In this document: piece after piece, positions 33,384-35,545 of the stretch
How the letters are laid out: each line of letters starts with the position of its first letter
Position numbering within the stretch: the stretch's first letter is position 1
Assembly (NCBI GenBank): GCA_902798605.1
Contig: CADBXH010000036.1
Span: forward strand, 1 to 35,545
From: an uncultured Ruminococcus sp.
Lineage (GTDB): Bacteria > Bacillota_A > Clostridia > Oscillospirales > Acutalibacteraceae
Length of the DNA stretch: 35,545 bases
Direction of reading: 5' to 3'
Position numbers and translations under genes: made by a program
Notes under the pieces: model-generated
What the model was told of the DNA's origin: nothing
What the model saw: the letters and a program-made list of their open reading frames with translations, nothing else
Databases searched by the model: none

Positions 33384-35099
33384 CTATTCGATTATCATCA
33401 AACTCTTCTCTGCTTTTTTGATGGAGGTTTTGTTGACTGCTACAGCGATCACAAATATAAGGAGCGCAAAAACCGCAGCCGTAACAGCAGCGACCGTAAC
33501 CGTTGTACTGCTAAGTAATATCACGGAAAGCTCCGGTATCATCGCAATGATAATGAAAACAAACAGAGCGATATACATCACAAATCCGACGATAAGGGCA
33601 ACGGCGTTTATACCGCCCAGCTTGCGTGATATTTCCGTTTCACTGTCCCGGCTGAAAACCGGACTTTTGGCATTGCTCACGAGCATACGGTTGACAAAAA
33701 TCAAGTTGCAAAGGACACAGACGAACGCGCTGTACAGGAATACCCAGCTGCCGGTGATCACAACGATACCGGTCACCATGCAAACGATACCGAGGATCAG
33801 GATGTATGACACGCTTCCGAGCGAACATATCAGCATGGAAAAGCGGAACTTGCTCTTGTAGTAATCCTTAAAATTAAACGGCATGGCGCGTAAAATATAA
33901 AAGCTTTCGCCCTCACGCGAAAAGGCGGTTCCAGCCAAATTGTTTAAGCCGCAGGCAAAGCAGGACGCAACAACACCGAGAAGCAAAGCGCAGATCAGCG
34001 CAGCGCTTGTGGCAAAAGAACCATTTACGGAGTTGAAAATCGCGTTTTTGCCAAAAGCGAACGGCAGAACCAAAAACAGCGGCCAGATAAATGTCATGGC
34101 AAAACCGTAAATCATATAAGACGGATTCCTACGCGCATTTTTCGCCTCGTAAGAGGTCAGCGCTTTTAGAGTGCTACGCTTATTCCGGGCGGAAAGCATG
34201 CTGCTTTCGACGGGCTTTTTTGCGGTGCCGGTATTTTGCATGGAAAGCGCTGTGTACAAATAGAACAGCTTGATAGCAAGCAAGGCTAAAGCGATTACTG
34301 CAGCGGTAATGCCGAGGCTGATTAACAGACCCATGATACTTCCGTCAAACATAAAGCCGCTCATAAACGCGACGTTAGGGAAGTAGTCGGATAAACCTGC
34401 AACCATCGAAAGGGCGTTGAAAGCAGAGTCAGGGGAATCATTGCTGCTGAGAATACTGTTGACGATCAAATAGCCAACTGTCAGCACGATCGTCAGGATA
34501 CCGCCGATCGCTACCATGATATCGCGATTCCGGATAAAGCCGCAGCACTTGAATACCACGACCGTCATCAACGCGGCGACCGCAAGACCGGTCACAGGAA
34601 TAAGGAAGCTTGAAAGTACCGTGCCGATGTAGAACGCTGCGCCCATTCCTGCCCGTAAGCCGAAGCCGAAAAAGCTTGAGTTGATCAGAATCAAGCTTAG
34701 AACTACCGGGAACTTCAAGGTTACCGTCAGCTTGGCTACCACGATCTGACTTGCCGAAAAAGGCATAGGCAGCAAAACGTGAAGATCGTCCGCCGTGTAC
34801 AGCACAGTGACGATGTTTTTGACCGATAGCACAAGGCTGAACAAAAGCAGTATAAGCATCAAAAATTTTGTGAAGTCACTCAGGGAGATGTACGGTGAGA
34901 TGAAGGGTTCCGCAAAGAAAGCCGCAGCAGCCAAAGTCGCGGTCAGGAATACCAATCCGACAGCGGCAAAGATTTTTGCCGCTCTCGGTGAGATCAGCGC
35001 TTCGCTGCCGCCGATCTTTGAGTTTCCGTTGCATTTTTCCAAAACGGAAATGAGCTTTCTAACCTTGGAAAACTCGCCGGTTACTTTTTGATCACTCAT
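33384..35099 (-). CDS. ABC-2-type exporter permease (571 aa)
   Basis: The protein has a soluble N-terminus (about 1-38) and about 12 hydrophobic helices in two halves split by a polar loop (about 290-325, KKPVESSMLSARNKRSTLKA). It contains LLPMPFSASQIVVAKL and FYILRAMPFNFKDYYKSKF, each the short cytoplasmic loop typical of large ABC-2 permeases in Firmicutes. It has no ATPase domain; that is supplied by the gene at the window edge. The start overlaps the 111-aa gene by 8 bp, so it is translationally coupled. The substrate is unknown. Confidence 0.85.
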   Translation of the reverse strand: MSDQKVTGEFSKVRKLISVLEKCNGNSKIGGSEALISPRAAKIFAAVGLVFLTATLAAAAFFAEPFISPYISLSDFTKFLMLILLLFSLVLSVKNIVTVLYTADDLHVLLPMPFSASQIVVAKLTVTLKFPVVLSLILINSSFFGFGLRAGMGAAFYIGTVLSSFLIPVTGLAVAALMTVVVFKCCGFIRNRDIMVAIGGILTIVLTVGYLIVNSILSSNDSPDSAFNALSMVAGLSDYFPNVAFMSGFMFDGSIMGLLISLGITAAVIALALLAIKLFYLYTALSMQNTGTAKKPVESSMLSARNKRSTLKALTSYEAKNARRNPSYMIYGFAMTFIWPLFLVLPFAFGKNAIFNSVNGSFATSAALICALLLGVVASCFACGLNNLAGTAFSREGESFYILRAMPFNFKDYYKSKFRFSMLICSLGSVSYILILGIVCMVTGIVVITGSWVFLYSAFVCVLCNLIFVNRMLVSNAKSPVFSRDSETEISRKLGGINAVALIVGFVMYIALFVFIIIAMIPELSVILLSSTTVTVAAVTAAVFALLIFVIAVAVNKTSIKKAEKSLMIIE

Positions 35100-35427
35100 T
35101 GTCAGTCATCTTCTTGCATTTTGACGCGACAATAAAGTATATGATCACCATTAGTATAATGACGCCAAACATAATCATTTTGATCAAAAAACTATCGTTT
35201 AGGATTTTTTGGAATTCGAGAAAATCGACAATACATTCTCCGATCAAAAAGAGACCGACAACGATATACATAACTACATTGATCAGCTTATAAGTGCGTG
35301 CGCCTTTCTTTGAATACGAGGCGATTTTCGCCTCCTCGCTTTTTGTAAGTGTGCCGGTAAGAAGAATTTTTATGCCGAAAATAATCAAAACGACTCCTAA
35401 TACACCAAACACAATAGACATAACCAT
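35092..35427 (-). CDS. Small membrane protein of the ABC exporter operon (111 aa)
   Basis: ATG 35427 has GGAGG 8 bases upstream; a TTG at 35442 overlaps that site and is rejected. Three transmembrane helices are visible (about 3-24, 47-70, 81-102), with a basic loop (KSEEAKIASYSKKGARTYKL) between the first two. It lies between the ATPase and permease genes, 15 bp after one and overlapping the other. It may be an accessory subunit of the exporter. No family is recognised. Confidence 0.8.
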   Translation of the reverse strand: MVMSIVFGVLGVVLIIFGIKILLTGTLTKSEEAKIASYSKKGARTYKLINVVMYIVVGLFLIGECIVDFLEFQKILNDSFLIKMIMFGVIILMVIIYFIVASKCKKMTDNE

Positions 35428-35442
35428 TTTTACTACCTCCAA

Positions 35443-35545
35443 TTATTCTTTTGTTTCTGTTAATTCAAGAAAAATGTTTTCCAGTGAAGCATTTGATTTG
35501 TGCGTAGCCCTCAGTTCATCAAGTGTTCCGCAGTACAAAAGCTCT
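35443..35545 (-). CDS. ABC transporter ATP-binding protein, C-terminal end (rest outside window)
   Basis: The last 33 codons are seen, reading LLYCGTLDELRATHK and SLENIFLELTETKE before TAA at 35445-35443. GTLDEL and SLENIFLELT are typical tails of ABC-2 exporter ATPases (the usual form is G-x-x-x-E-L and LE-x-x-FL-x-LT). The nucleotide-binding motifs lie beyond the window. It is the first visible gene of the operon with the 111-aa protein and the permease. Confidence 0.85.
   Translation of the reverse strand, partial: ELLYCGTLDELRATHKSNASLENIFLELTETKE

Overview
The window looks like a chromosomal segment of a Gram-positive, starch-degrading gut anaerobe of the Ruminococcus/Oscillospiraceae type. 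Evidence: two dockerin-bearing GH13 alpha-amylases with CBM26-like modules and Thr/Pro linkers, consensus sigma-A promoters with 17-bp spacers, strong AGGAG ribosome sites with ATG/GTG/TTG starts, an SPKTG sortase-like signal, and LytR-CpsA-Psr and Big-domain surface proteins. The species call is inference.

Layout. (1) Positions 1-8600: a type I restriction-modification locus, all on +. It holds the 3' part of hsdM, then hsdS, a three-gene accessory cassette (269-aa unknown protein, 67-aa glycine-zipper membrane protein, 367-aa soluble protein), hsdR, and a 276-aa protein that matches the proteasome-beta/HslV Ntn-hydrolase pattern. A structured 3' element and a two-way terminator close it. 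(2) 8626-9622: a hicAB toxin-antitoxin pair with a consensus promoter and built-in operator, then tRNA-Pro(GGG) with encoded CCA; both are on -. (3) 9750-14510: tandem paralogous secreted amylases with paralogous promoters. The second carries an in-frame TAG between signal peptide and catalytic domain. (4) 14570-16790: alr and a frameshifted ATP-grasp gene. (5) 16808-19798: two copies of a MITE-like repeat flank a divergent pair, a secreted helical/beta-rich protein (-) and a TetR regulator (+). The gap between them has three direct repeats at exact 30-bp spacing. (6) 19815-25092 on -: an EF-G-like GTPase with a degenerate G4 motif, ilvD, and an LCP-family ligase. (7) 25244-29092 on -: a surface cluster of a 165-aa SPKTG protein, a 71-aa membrane peptide and a 916-aa NlpC/P60-like plus Big-repeat protein. 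(8) 29113-32869: a cysteine-synthase-like enzyme overlapping a YwaF-like membrane protein, a lipoprotein (+), an IS-end-like hairpin, a zinc-ribbon protein and a small unknown protein. (9) 32870-35545: a gene-poor stretch with decamer direct repeats, then an ABC exporter operon on - (ATPase tail, 111-aa membrane protein, 571-aa permease).

The most notable candidate system is the expanded RM locus. Its two adjacent accessory genes share a short motif (QKA-x-DNA-x-Q-x-Q), which suggests that a membrane peptide and a soluble partner work together, and a peptidase-like Ntn protein sits 33 bp after hsdR. All functional statements come from reading the sequence and from family knowledge; no database search was run.
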